Part shown: piece after piece, positions 1 to 11,239 of the stretch
How the letters are laid out: each line of letters opens with the position of its first letter
Numbering within the stretch: the stretch's first letter is position 1
Assembly: GCA_003024785.1 (NCBI GenBank)
Contig: PUQB01000095.1
Span: forward strand, 452,096 to 516,095
Origin: Selaginella tamariscina
Lineage: Eukaryota > Streptophyta > Lycopodiopsida > Selaginellales > Selaginellaceae
Direction: 5' to 3'
Length of the DNA: 64,000 bases
Translations under genes and position numbers: made by a program
The notes under the pieces: generated by a model
Told to the model about the DNA's origin: nothing
Seen by the model: the letters and a program-made list of their open reading frames with translations, nothing else
The model's database searches: none

Positions 1-770
1 TCGTGGCCCCAAAATCGAGCCAGATTACATGATCATCCTCATGGTCATGTGGAGCTCAAACAACTAGTGCCCTCACTTGGTTAGGTGGATTTTGTTAACA
101 TTCTTCTTGCTTAATCCTCTTGGCCTGCTCGCAGCTTTGTCTCTACAATATGTCCTATCCACTTGCAATAGTTACACACGCCCTTCTCACTTGGTAAATC
201 ACTTGTGACCTTTGAACTACCACCAATGTTGTCACTACCATGAGCCTTTTAGAAACTGCTTGTGGATGGACTGCTATCTTCTTGACCTGAGCAACTCCTC
301 CTTAACCTTGAATTTGAGCCAGCTACAAAGAGTGTAGCTCCTAGATTTTCTTGTTCGACAGATTCTTTTGGGCCTTAGCAGCGATGCTTACATCTCAACA
401 AATGTCTTTCAAAACTTTTCTCAGTGTTTCATGTTTTGGTCATGTGGCCAAAGTGTTTAGTAGAATTGCTTTGTTGTCTGCTTCCTTTATGACCTCACAT
501 AAATTGGTGAGTTGGGACAAAATAAACTTCATTCGGCCTAGAAATGTTGTTGGAGACCCGTCAGATCCCATTCTAAGCCCGAAAAACTTCCACTTTCTTA
601 GTTTTCCTCACTTACTTGATTGCCAAATGTGGTCTTCAAGGTCGTTTAGTTTTTAGCAACTATCTTTGTGAAGTTAAGATGGTGGTGATGAAGCTTTCCA
701 AGTCCAATGCCCATAGAAAATAATGCCTTGTCATTCCTCACTTGCCAAGTCTTCTTCATCAGTGGCCGTT
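1..770 (-). pseudogene. Ty1/Copia gag remnant
   Basis: Read on the minus strand, this stretch resembles a Copia gag (UBN2-type) in several frames. Around 730-640 there is a segment like KALFSMGIGL, the conserved start of the gag core. Around 560-480 there is KFILSQLTNL followed by an acidic stretch and LLNTL, matching the usual gag helix pattern. At about 183-150 there is a zinc-knuckle start, CNYCKWIGH, in which the expected last cysteine is replaced. Stops and frame changes break the frame throughout, so it cannot encode a working protein. The left edge of the window cuts it off, so protease and polymerase may lie to the left. The family call rests on motif order; exact ends are not visible. 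Confidence 0.6.
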
Positions 771-1059
771 GATTTGAGCTATGTCCCCTAAACAATTCAA
801 AGACAATTGTCTCATAGAAAAATGAGAAGTAAAAGTTCGTTGGACAAACTTTGGCTCAACCAAAGCATGTCCTACTGCAGCAAAATATTTATGTCCATGT
901 TGGGGATTGGACTCGCGAGACTCTAAGGCATGTTGTGACAAGTAACTAACTTTGCCAATGCATGTCACAATCTGGAAGGGACAAGAGGATGATGGCATAG
1001 TTGCTAGCAATTGAGGAGCTACTAGCACTACAATTGCTACACCAACATCACTAGGCTTA

Positions 1060-1350
1060 GAAATAAGTATATCAAACCTGAAACCATTGTCAAAGGGCAT
1101 GAGGACTTTGTCTTCCTCATTAGATGAGACTGCTGGCAAGATCTTGGTCTTCTTTTGAGACTGCTCCTCTTTTTTATGTGATGGTTGTTGTGCCTATTGA
1201 GTGCCTTGCTGCTGGCACTGTCCAGCTTTTGAGTGCCATAATTCCTCTTCAAGTAAAATTGGCAACATGTTTGCGTCAAAGTGAACGTTGTGACTAATGA
1301 TAATTTTTTGTGCTTGAAATTATACAATTTGTATTCCTTGCTCTCCATAG
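1060..1350 (-). pseudogene. Ty1/Copia integrase C-terminal/hinge fragment
   Basis: On the minus strand the first frame reads KEYKLYNFKHKKL. After a frame change it reads IIISHNVHFDAN, then an acidic stretch with a tryptophan. This is the classic block downstream of the Copia integrase core, which usually reads like 'KGYKLYNP...ISRDVVFDE...W'. It lies upstream of the gag remnant in the minus direction, whereas an intact Copia element has gag first. The two are therefore pieces of different copies or a rearranged element. No long terminal repeat is visible beside it. Confidence 0.6.
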
Positions 1351-1379
1351 ACTATCCCAACATGATGTAAGGTAGACTC

Positions 1380-2560
1380 TTCACTTTAATTATTATTTAA
1401 ATTTATTCTTAAATTATTTTTTAACCCAATTAATTTGATGAATTTATCCTTAAACTCTTATGTGATACATAATCGTATATAATCCATATCACTATGTGAG
1501 TTTAAGATTTATGTGTTTAACTATTTAGTAATAACTATAATGAGTAATAAAGTTGTTATTTTGAATACGATGAGTCAGCTCTTAATTTTATTTATGCTTA
1601 TTTAGTTATCCTTAATAATTTTAGTCTTAAGTTGTTTCTTTAATGGAGTTATTATCCTTAATTAAATGAATTTATCCTTAAATTCAATCCTTAATTTAAT
1701 TGTTATTTTTATTAAGCTGGTTTAATCCTATAAAATTTAATGACAATGAATTTATCTTTAAATTTTTAAATTTACTCATGTTTGAGGTTAATTATTTAAT
1801 GATTCTTAATTTAACGATTATTTTTAACATAATGAATTTACTTTTAAGTTGAATTTTAATTTAGTTATTATTCTTAACATATTATTAACCTAATTATTAT
1901 TTTTAACATAATGTTTATTCCTAACTTAAATTCTTAACCTGCATTAACTTCCTAAATTTAAAATAATCTTTAGATTGAATTTAAAATAACCATCGTACAA
2001 CTCATAAATAAGATTTTGTTTTAGTACGGCGTTAATTAGTGTTGACGATACATATTTCGGATTTAACATAACCATTGGATATGATGTAGAATAATTATTG
2101 ATTGAAATGTTAATAAGCTAAAATATCTGTTAATATGGTGTTCATGACAAACACACTAAATAAATTTATTATATAAAATATATATTCTTTTATACAATGT
2201 AATAAAGTTAATTTAATTGAGCTTAATAGTATTCATTTAAATCATTTAATTCATTATTATTAAATTATAACATATTTCTTTTTTAAAGAAAAAGAATTTG
2301 AGACTGAATAAAAATATTAATATAAATTATTAAGTATTAGAAGTTATAAATTACAAAGTATTAATAGTAATACTATATTAAAATAGTTTAAAAAGTGGAT
2401 AGAAAATAATAAAATATTAAAAATTATAAAACTATGAAATAGTGTACTTAAAAAATTTATGTTGAGAAACTGTCTAATATAATACTGTAATTTAATGTTA
2501 AGCTTAACTAAATTAACTTTCTCTCTCTATATATATGGCTATAAGAGAACCTCCTTACTA
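1380..2560. other. AT-rich spacer, no gene seen
   Basis: Very AT-rich sequence in which the short words CTTAATTTAA and TTAAATTTA recur irregularly. I see no open frame, splice-flanked exon or terminal repeat that I could support. Confidence 0.6.
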
Positions 2561-2649
2561 ATGTGTGTGTGCGTTTATACATTCCAAAAACTTCAAGACA
2601 GCACATTGTTATACATCGCATAGTAGTCCCAGAATCTATCTCTCAGAGT

Positions 2650-3630
2650 GAGCCCAGTTAACTCAGATAAACCCAAGTGTACATCCAGCCCCCGCATCAA
2701 TTGTTGAGAAATGAGGAAAAGAAAGCTTCTTCACCTTGAATTTACGGGTCCGTCTTTTATGGCTTCCCACAACCGAGGGCGCACCTCCGGTGCCAATATC
2801 ATATCAAAGTTGCCCCCCATGCACCGTCGTGGTACTTACCACCACTGCATGAAACAGTTAAGGAGTAGAACCCTCGGTTATTGCCCAGCAAACTTTTGAC
2901 ATCGTCCGTAAACTCGTAGCACACTTCCAAATCCGGTGACAGCTGTGAGACAGCAGACAGTCGGTACCTTGACACCGTCCGGCTGGTGTCGTCTTCAGTT
3001 TCTCCCCAATCGGCACCTACTGCCGCGTATGCATACTCTCCTGTCCCTCCTATTATGCTTATGGGAGCGTGATATTGTAGCAGCTGCATGTCGGTACATG
3101 TCTCACCTCGCCCGTGTCGGTGGGGACATGCGAGAGTGCTCCGGTCCAAAGAAATCCCAGTCCATCGCCAATGTTAAGGAAACCCGACGAATATACTTTT
3201 GGACTCTCAAAGTGTCTTTCGTGACTAGGGGAACTGGTGTAGCACTTCTCCCCTCTGTACGTACACAAGATCATCGTATATCTTCCGTATGCCCATCAAC
3301 GTGTCTTTAACCATTACGACTTTGTCCATGTACATGGAGGGTAACTCCATTTCTACCTCCCAACTATTCATCTCTTGGGTCACAGAGTCACACGCACGCA
3401 CGCACGCACACGCACTCGTAAATAATTTCACATAAGGATCGAAAATAAACAAGACGGTCCGGATAAATCAGATGGGGCATGTAAGAGCCTGGAAATGATA
3501 ACGTTTTCCAGACATTATTGATTCTTACCATCACTCCTGAGTCGTTGTTTTCTGTATCTTCGCTAATTAAAACCCGAGAAGGACGGAGTGACCAGTCTGT
3601 ACGTCGGCTAATTACAAGTCTGAACAAATA
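2650..3630 (-). pseudogene. Unidentified broken multi-exon gene (GGTG-containing protein)
   Basis: The stretch is visibly less AT-rich than its surroundings, and its minus strand carries consecutive long frames. One frame starts with ATG at 3627. A second runs about 3390-3240 (SWEVEMELPSMYMDK) after a CT/AG-rich acceptor-like end. A third runs about 3250-3115 (SSGFLNIGDGLGFLWTGAL), and a fourth about 3120-2800, containing HAPISIIGGTGEYAYAA. Further coding-like sequence may continue to about 2690. The frames join only through frame changes at about 3250 and 3115, so it looks like a pseudogene or one with unusual splicing. The 'IIGGTGEYAYA' block resembles the last beta-strand region of dirigent or allene-oxide-cyclase-like barrels ('VVGGTG.F..A.G'), but the rest does not match clearly, so I assign no function. 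Confidence 0.4.
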
Positions 3631-4012
3631 TAAAACCCTAATATTTTAATTAGATTATTAAGATTAATATTTTAAATTTTTAAATTTTAATTTTTTACAT
3701 TATTTTTATAAATACATGTAAAAAATTATATAATTTAAAATGCAACAATATATTATATATATATATATTATACACATATAAGAAATATATTATATAGTAA
3801 TTATATAAGATAAAACCTTCAAGGTCACAGGGTATGTTTAAGAAAGACGTACACAACGTAATATACGTAATCAAATACTTTACATATATACGGTAGAGCA
3901 TGCCTTAAAATTTAAAATTAATAGATTTTCCAGTCCCTTAAGAAATATTAATAATTAATAATTAATATTTTTGTTGGGCCTAATTTTGTTTGATTTTGAA
4001 TACTATCCATAT

Positions 4013-4190
4013 TAATGAATATTTATATAAAGTGTACTTACATAAGTATATGATCTATATATTATTTTAAGTAGCTTTCAAAGTGACTCAAAGTTAGAGT
4101 GGTACTTAAGTTTTCAGTATACTTAATCGTATCTTTATTTATTTAAATTTAACTGGAATGCACTTTAATTAGAATTTAAATTTTTATGTT
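4013..4190 (+). repeat. Dispersed repeat, inverted partner at 36693-36868
   Basis: About 180 bp here match the reverse complement of 36693-36868 with small differences. The shared sequence includes AAAGTGTACTTACATAAG and TCAGTATACTTAATC. Neither copy codes for anything visible. The right-hand partner sits just outside the Gypsy LTR. The rest of 3640-4390 is AT-rich sequence with no gene seen. Confidence 0.8.
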
Positions 4191-4394
4191 AATATAAATA
4201 CACTTGTTAGTGTCAAAACACCCGTTCAACTTTTTAAAATTTTAAAGTGTGATGTGAAAATACATATGTAATTAATGTGAAAACACTTAGTTAAGTATAT
4301 AAAAAAAAAATGTCTATTTTATAGTCTTAATATTCAAAAAGTAAGGATTATATTAGAATATCTTATGGCTTAGCAATATTCTATTCCCTAAAAC

Positions 4395-6430
4395 AGAGGG
4401 GAGAGGAGGATGCTAGGAGACCTGCAGATTGGAGAAGCAGTCTTGTTCGGTGTTCGCATTGGTGGTAAACTCGTAGATCTATATAGGTTTGCACTATTTT
4501 CATATATTTATGTACAATTTCTCTGTTTTTATGTGTATTTAAGACTTGTGGTGTATTTTCTGTGCTTTCGGAATGTCCATCTAGGGGTTGAAGCGGTTCT
4601 TGCTGTTGTAATCATATATTTGCTGCTCCAGAAGAGTTATAAGCCAGAAGGGAGGCCACAATTTGAAAGGTTAGCAGCACTTAAGTGAACTTATTACGAT
4701 CAGTGGGTAGTACGCACACAGGTGTGTGTGTATAACGTGTTTGTGCGTGTCAATACTCTGTTTGCAGGAAATAGATCAGCTTGTACAGGAATGGGTTCCA
4801 GATCCTCCAATGACCCTGCAACATCACGTCTTAGAGAGGTATATATACACATAATGTATGCACGTGTATACGTGCGTATCTGTAATGATATCTGGGATAT
4901 ATATAAAGAGAGAGACATACACACACACATACACATACACACACTATATCTGTGTATGTGTATGTGTGTGTCTTGGATACATTATTCTATGCATTCTCTT
5001 ACATATGAGATGGGTAAATTATAATTATGCGTATCTATCTATAGCTGATGTAATGTCGTCCGAGAACGATGTGAATGGGAAGGAGGGTAAGTAAACAGTT
5101 TAAACAATCTAATGTCTGGTAGACCCGCTATGGTGGTTTCAGGACAGTTTTCCAATTGCATCGCACCCGTACCACACTTGTGTTAATCTTCCCTTAATGG
5201 TTGTTTCTTATCCGGCTTTCAAGTACATGCAAGAAGGGAAGGGTAACGAGCTTGTGAAACCAGGAAGTGATTGATCTAAGTTCTGCAAATTATTGGTCAC
5301 GAGGAGATTAAGGTTTGGTTAACGATTTTCTTTAATCAGTTTTAACACAATATACATAACCATTAAAGCCCCATAATATTATATGTGTGTGTGTGTGTGT
5401 GTGTATGAATACACTGAAAAAGTATGGTGTGGGATCGTGTGGCCCTCTAGGATTTTATGGGACTTGCAACTGCTTCAAGTGCAATACCTGACTTTTTTAA
5501 AAGAGGTGATTTGATAATAGCGTAAGTACTCCATTAAATTTTTACTTATCACTAATAATATAGTATTAGTATAATCATATATATTTCTCTCTCTCTCTCT
5601 CCCTTTCTTACACACATATATACATGCATTCATTCATATATACTGTTATGTTCACACACATGCCAAATAATCATTTTGATATATTATATGATATGCAGGA
5701 TGAGGGTGTTAGCTGGGGAATTCAAAATGGCCTTATTATATGATATGCAGGATGAGGGTGTTAGCTGGGGAATTCAAAATGGCCTTCAACTCTCTCGAAG
5801 TACGGTTAAGTTCTTTAAGCACAATGATATGTCCTGATTAGAAGCTTGCTTGAGAGACGTCAAAGAGGGATATCAACATAGGAAAAGGCTATTAAATCGT
5901 CGTTTCATTGTTATTAAAGCCATTTATTAGGTATATATGTGCGTATACGCGTTTAGACGAGCATAGACACAAGCATACGTATGTATACATGTAAATACGT
6001 GTATTTATTTACAGACATGGCTCCTTTGAATGAGATCATACGGTGAAAGGAATAATATTTGTTCAGAGTACTCGTATATGAAAGTAACTCCTTTGGTGTC
6101 CTTGGACAATCCGGACGTGGGATTTCTGAACACTTCAACATTCCGGTAGAGAGAGAGGATCTAATATAATCTGAACAGATTGAGAAAGTCGATATAATAA
6201 CTGCGGCAATGGGCTTCTCACTGGCTTCAGCAGGCGGGTTTTGCGCAGGCAGTGCACAAGTTGTGGATCATCAGGTTACACACACAATCTTATTACTTTA
6301 TTATATTATTTATTGATTTGCTACTTGTACTTATCAGCGTCTTAGTGGGGCTGATTATTGCTTCTCGGCCTCCTTACCTCCATTTCTGGCTACTGCGTCA
6401 ATCTCAGCCATTGAACCGCTAGAGAAAAAT
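4395..6430 (+). pseudogene. LCB1: Serine palmitoyltransferase subunit 1 (LCB1) pseudogene, introns retained
   Basis: LCB1 is the non-catalytic subunit of serine palmitoyltransferase, the first step of sphingolipid synthesis at the endoplasmic reticulum. Exon-like blocks appear in LCB1 order. At 4410-4455 there is EAVLFGVRIGG. At about 4573-4669 there is the membrane segment GVEAVLAVVIIYLLLQKSYK, ending at a GT donor. At 4768-4838 there is EIDQLVQEWVPDPP, flanked by tttgcag and gt. At about 5418-5521 there is KYGVGSCGPLGFYGT. At 5751-5935 there is [19 protein letters not shown] then FFKHNDM. At about 6080-6150 there is SNSFGVLGQSGRG. At 6178-6273 there is [11 protein letters not shown]. At 6339-6415 there is FSASLPPFLATA. 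Retained introns mean a DNA-level copy, not a retrocopy. Stops (e.g. after HNDM), missing segments (glycine-rich and hinge parts) and the absent C-terminal third make it non-functional. Confidence 0.85.
5683..5786 (+). repeat. 52-bp tandem duplication over an LCB1 splice acceptor
   Basis: Units 5683-5734 and 5735-5786 are identical as far as I can read. Each holds the end of an intron (TATGATATGCAG) and the first part of the exon GATGAGGGTGTTAGC. The unit is not a multiple of three, so using the first acceptor would shift the frame. Confidence 0.9.
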
Positions 6431-6602
6431 TCAAGTCTGTTAACTAAACTTCCTGAAAACTGACAAATTTAAGTCTGCGGTGTGTGTGTGATTATGCATA
6501 TATATAGGAGGACTCACTAAGCTAAATTAAAGAACGTACAATTGATAGGTGTATGAAAAAGAATATTTAAGATACACACGATCGATAGTTTGTGTATGTA
6601 TT

Positions 6603-6632
6603 ATTAATTTAAGTGTCTTTAAAACCCATATG
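6603..6632. repeat. 30-bp micro-inversion relative to 40136-40165
   Basis: Within the collinear duplicated flank, the 30 bases 6603-6632 (ATTAATTTAAGTG...CCCATATG) appear as their exact reverse complement at 40136-40165, with matching sequence on both sides. This is a small inversion in one copy, not a gap or substitution cluster. Confidence 0.9.
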
Positions 6633-8167
6633 TATATATATATATATATTAAAAAGCATTTGAAATACTCAATATGAACCTCACGTATTAAAAAATAGTT
6701 CGTATTGCAATAAAAGTTAGAAATGACTTTAAGTAACACTTTGTATAAACATGAAGTATAGTGCTTTAAATAATCAAATAATGAAGTTTTTAAATATCAT
6801 GAAGTATCCTGTTTTTAAATTATCACATCAAAAAAAAATAAAGTTCTTATGTGCATAATAACATTTGTGTTAAATGTAATAAGTCAGTGATCACACCATA
6901 GATATGTTTATAAATCTATAAGTTATTTATATGTGATACTTGAACATATGTAGAAGAACTATAAATATATACATTATTAACAGATACACATATATACACA
7001 AATGAGTAAAGAAAGGATTTGTACCATTTTAGATGATTGAAAATCAAAGTGTACTAAAATACATATTTATATATTGTATCTTAGCTTAGTTGCCATTTGT
7101 AATATCTATATCTTTTATTTAAATAAATACAATTATTATATAAAATAATAAAAACCAATATATAGTTTTAATAAATGACAAACTTAATTATGCCTCATGT
7201 TTCACACTCATATAATAAGCATAATCATATTATAAGTATAATTATGTATTGTTGTATATACTCATGAATTAAAGTATTAAGGTATTATTTAAGAAATGAA
7301 ATATGTAAATAATCACATATAAGAGGGAGATGTGTATATATTTTGATGTATTTAAACGCACACATGCATGTATATATTTTTATATAAAATGGAAGCATGG
7401 TGTGTTAGATACATGCTCCAGGAAGATATACATCTGCTATACGTTAGAAAAGCATATTGTTAACCGAGGGAATATTTAGAAAAAGAATGTTAGCGTGAAA
7501 ATATTTTAACCCATGAACTTAAAATATATATAAAAAATTAAAATTCAAACTTCAAAATAAATTTATTTAAACATATATATTATAATGTAATATAGTTATT
7601 TAAACTTATGGCATTATTAGTACTGCTTCTTTCATTTCAGTTTTTATAAATTAAATAAATGTTTTTAATCATTTCATTTTGATTTGTTTTAATGAAATTT
7701 ATATATTTAATTCATTTTATTCTATTTCATTCTAATTTCCAGCAAAAATAAAATAATAACAAAAATACTTTATTAAATTTTAATAAAGTGAGTGATTAAA
7801 CATTATTGCAAATATCATATCAAGTTTTTAAAATAAATTTTTTCTTGATTTAATTTAAAAAGTTTAGTGGTTGTAATAAAATTTAATTTATATTTTAAAT
7901 TATTAAGTATATTTTGCAACCTTACTTCTCATATTATAAAGATTTTATAGGGTATGTAAATTTTAATTTTAGTAATTAAACTATTCATTTCATATATGTA
8001 TAATCTATTTTCAAATAAAAATGAATATGATTTTTTTATAATTTATTAATTATTATATATATATATATATTATATATATATATATATATAGACACACACT
8101 TGTGCTTCATCAGAAATGTCATTTGTGCTGAATTTAAATGTGTTAATAAATGGCCAAACTTAAAAAA

Positions 8168-8228
8168 TGGTGACAGATGTGGGATTAGAACCTAAATCCA
8201 ATGTCTTAAACCACTCGGCCAAGCTGTC
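8168..8228 (-). pseudogene. tRNA-derived sequence (Leu/Ser-class), shortened, with encoded CCA
   Basis: On the minus strand the sequence starts GACAGCTTGGCCGAGTGG, with a perfect internal box A (TGGCCGAGTGG), then GGTTTAAGAC typical of class-II tRNAs. It ends TAATCCCACATCTGTC, followed by ACCA and a T-run. The acceptor ends GACAG and CTGTC pair, and the discriminator A is followed directly by a DNA-encoded CCA, which plant nuclear tRNA genes lack. Box B is damaged (GGTTCTAATCC). The variable arm is deleted relative to the copy at 41701-41769. A retroposed tRNA or the head of a SINE fits; a working tRNA gene does not. Confidence 0.65.
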
Positions 8229-9085
8229 ATTTACAACACTATTATATATCTTTGTATGTACACATGCATTTATGTATAATTATGTGTGTGTACATAGAAT
8301 ATATATGTGTCTAGATGTATTAAGTTTTATGGTTGATATATCCGTATCATTCTTATATATAATATATGATTACTTAATAAGTTTGTAAATAAATGACTGT
8401 ATATATATCTTATAAAGCCATGTATTTTTGTTAAAATCCCTAAGAATATATTTAAAACTAATGTGAAAAAACTTAAGGAATGTTTTATCCTCAATTTTCC
8501 CTGATATGTATATGTATATTTATAGATATGTATATGCATGTACGTATATTTAGTAAACCTACTAAATATATGTACATGCATATACATATTTATAAATAAG
8601 TGTAAAACATGTTTACCCACACCATATGCCAATATTTTTAGTATATATGTTATAATATACTGAGTTTATTTTACATGAGAACAAAAATAATATTTTTAAA
8701 AGAATCAAAATCAATAGTTAAGAATGAATCTTTAATTTAATTTAAATAAATTAAAATATATTAATAGATCAGGACGAAGAAAATATAACCACAAACATAC
8801 ACTTGTAGTAACTAGTTAAAAACATATATAAGTATTAATGTGTATATATATAAAAGTTACAGATAATGCTTTCTAATAACCTTCCACAAACACACATATA
8901 TAATTGGCACCTTGTCACCTCATCCATATAAACTAAATAAATATGTAAGTGGGTCCAGGAGTAAATTAAAATTTTCTTTTCGTATTTAATACACCTCTCT
9001 CTATATATCTCTCTATGTCTCTCTCACATTCTCATATGCACAAGTTCATGAATCTTTTATAGATATAAATGCATCTATGGTTTGT

Positions 9086-9168
9086 ATGCGTGGTACAATG
9101 GTAAATAGATTATATATAACAGTTTTGTGATTGCACACAACAACTAGTGGTTCAATCCCACGGCTGTC
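9086..9168 (+). repeat. tRNA-like / SINE-like sequence with pol III boxes
   Basis: A box A-like element (TGGTACAATGG, 9091-9101) lies 47 bp before a box B (GGTTCAATCCC, 9149-9159), followed by a CGGCTGTC end. This spacing fits an internal pol III promoter. The folded stems are poor, so it reads as a tRNA-derived short repeat, not a tRNA gene. The copy at 42610-42692 keeps box B exactly. Confidence 0.45.
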
Positions 9169-9772
9169 ATTCTAATATATTGTATTCATAAATTTAAGAT
9201 GGTACTTCTATAAACAACTATTAACGAGCATATACTAAAATATGCTGGCATTTGCATTCACTTATAAGTGTAATTACTATTGTTTAAAATATAAAGTATT
9301 TATTTATAGAATTTAACTTGAACATGGAGTTGTTAATTACCCTCATTTAACATACATATCCATGATATACATACATGTATAAGTGGTCCAAGCACTAATA
9401 AAGAAGATAACACATAAACAAGTTCAATAAATAATAATAATAATAAATATAAGTAGTAATAGTATATTTGAGTATGTATATATTTGATTCTGCTTCATGA
9501 TGTTTTATACTTATATTATAAATATAAATTTGAATATGTATATTATTATATAATTAATTAATTGCATTTAACACAAATATTTTTATGCAGATTATTTAAT
9601 ATGATCGTTTAAAAACGTGGTACTTCATGTTTATTATTGGTATACTATTCATATGAAGAATATAAAAACCATTTATTGCAGTGTTGTTATGTATAGTTTA
9701 AAACATAAAAAACTTCATTGTTTGATAATTTAAAACACAATGCATATCATATGCGACATAATGTGTACACGC

Positions 9773-9789
9773 ATAGACACACATAAGTA
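9773..9789. repeat. LINE target-site duplication, left
   Basis: ATAGACACACATAAGTA, identical to 18518-18534 and to the unoccupied site at 43300-43316. Confidence 0.95.
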
Positions 9790-10314
9790 AGAATTCACCC
9801 CAGTTCTAGCTCCAGAGAAAAGAGGCTTTGTCTTGAGAGCTTTCTGTGTGGATGAGTTGAGCTGGGAAAGGCCTCCATGGGGGTGCCACCATGGCGCCAC
9901 ACTGGTGCCATGTGTTTAGTGAAGTTTTTTAGTAGATTTGTTGTTTGGTTGGGTTGTCTTGACTATGTGGTAGTAGAAGCATTTGTTGGTGATAAGGTGG
10001 TGTAGCATACAGTAGGTAGTTTCTTAGGAGTAGTAGTAGCGAGAGGTGGGATCTGGCACGGTCGGATCTATGAACAGGAAATAGGGCGACTGCAAGGAGT
10101 GAAATGGATATGGCTGTAAAATGTCGAGGGCTAAATCTGTGCGCAAGGGCAGGAATTGCAAATGGGCATGACGAATTTCAGGCTATTCGGCGGGGATTGT
10201 GCAAAATCGGAGAGATCAGCCAAGCAGGCAATTAGGGTTCTGGTCGAAATCAGGGTTTAGGGTTTAGCGTAGCAGAGTAAGAGCAGGGTGGACAGAGCAG
10301 GATAGGAGCAGGAA

Positions 10315-11229
10315 ATGGTAGAGACGAGGAGGATACGCATGTTGAGGGAAGGGTTGTCGAGCCAAGCAGAGGAGACAGGGGGTGCTGCAAAGTCGGGGGA
10401 GGATGGGCGGCTGTGTGTGAGAGCTCCGGAGGCAGGGATGGAAGGCGATCGAACAGGGGCAAGAGTGGAATCGGATGGTGCGGATAGCGCGGGTAAGAGT
10501 ATTGATGGCTCGGGCAGTGAGCTAGGAGCAAGTGAGCAGGGGGACGACGGCTGGATGGACTTGCATTCAGATGGAGCAGCAAAAGACAATCCGAAGGGCG
10601 TAGCGGGTGCGAGTGCAGTGCTGTTAGGGATGAGTGGAGACATCGTACAGGAAGTTCTCCAACCACTCTTAAGAGCGACAAACAATGAAGCAGTATTGGG
10701 GGCTCATAGTTGGACTTTGTGTGGCGCTTGACGCAGGAGCACGGTTAGTGCGGGCGTTTTGCGACTCGGAATTGATGGCTAAGCAGGTTCGAGGTCAACC
10801 AGGCGTGAAGAAGGCGTCGCTCGGGTAATGCATGAATGTGTGATGATCTTGATCACGCAATTTGAGCACTTCGAAATGGTGCATGTCCCACGGGAGGAGA
10901 ATGTGCGGGCAGATGCTCTATCAAATCAGGCGGCAGCTCTGGCAGCGGTTACCAAGGGTGGTACTGAGGAGCTGCCTGAGATAGAGAGGAGCGTGAAGGT
11001 GCTTGACACGCTCACCAAAGTCCCAGAAGAACTGGAAGAGTGGATTCGTGTGCTGCGGCTAGAGAACTCTTCAAGTACTTTTTTGAGGACAGTACAAGCA
11101 GAAGCTGGGAGCTGGTGTCAAGCAGGATTGAGTTGGTTACTGATGGATTCGGTACTTTCTCATGGAGAAGCTTGGAGATGGACAGTGGGAGTTGGCTTCG
11201 CGTGGCCCTTCATCCAGGGGAAGGGCTAG
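10315..11229 (+). pseudogene. LINE 5' ORF with RNase H domain
   Basis: An ATG at 10315 opens a frame with about 80 residues of low-complexity, acidic and glycine-rich sequence, then MDLHSDGAAKDNPKGVAGAS (first catalytic Asp) and LRATNNEAVLGA (catalytic Glu). A frame change near 10715 leads to LVRAFCDSELMAKQV (catalytic Asp). After another change near 10812 the third frame reads VHVPREENVRADALSNQAA (last catalytic Asp). All four acidic residues of an RVT_3-type RNase H are present, split over three frames. RNase H would remove RNA from RNA:DNA hybrids after reverse transcription. In plant LINEs known to carry it, this domain lies after the RT in ORF2; here it precedes gag, endonuclease and RT. 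No second RNase H is visible at the 3' end. Confidence 0.85.
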
Positions 11230-11239
11230 AGGCAGCTTT

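Noticed and set aside
4410-4688. ARID DNA-binding domain, from GVRIGGKLVDLYR
   Set aside because: The later exons ([27 protein letters not shown]) fit LCB1 throughout; the ARID resemblance came from reading into an intron.
10254-10265. Telomere-type GGGTTTA words in the LINE leader
   Set aside because: Only two units, within a transposon leader; no sign of a chromosome-end origin.
10250-10685. Two overlapping minus-strand frames of about 140 codons opposite the LINE RNase H ORF
   Set aside because: Low-complexity shadows of the plus-strand coding region; the plus strand has recognisable catalytic motifs.
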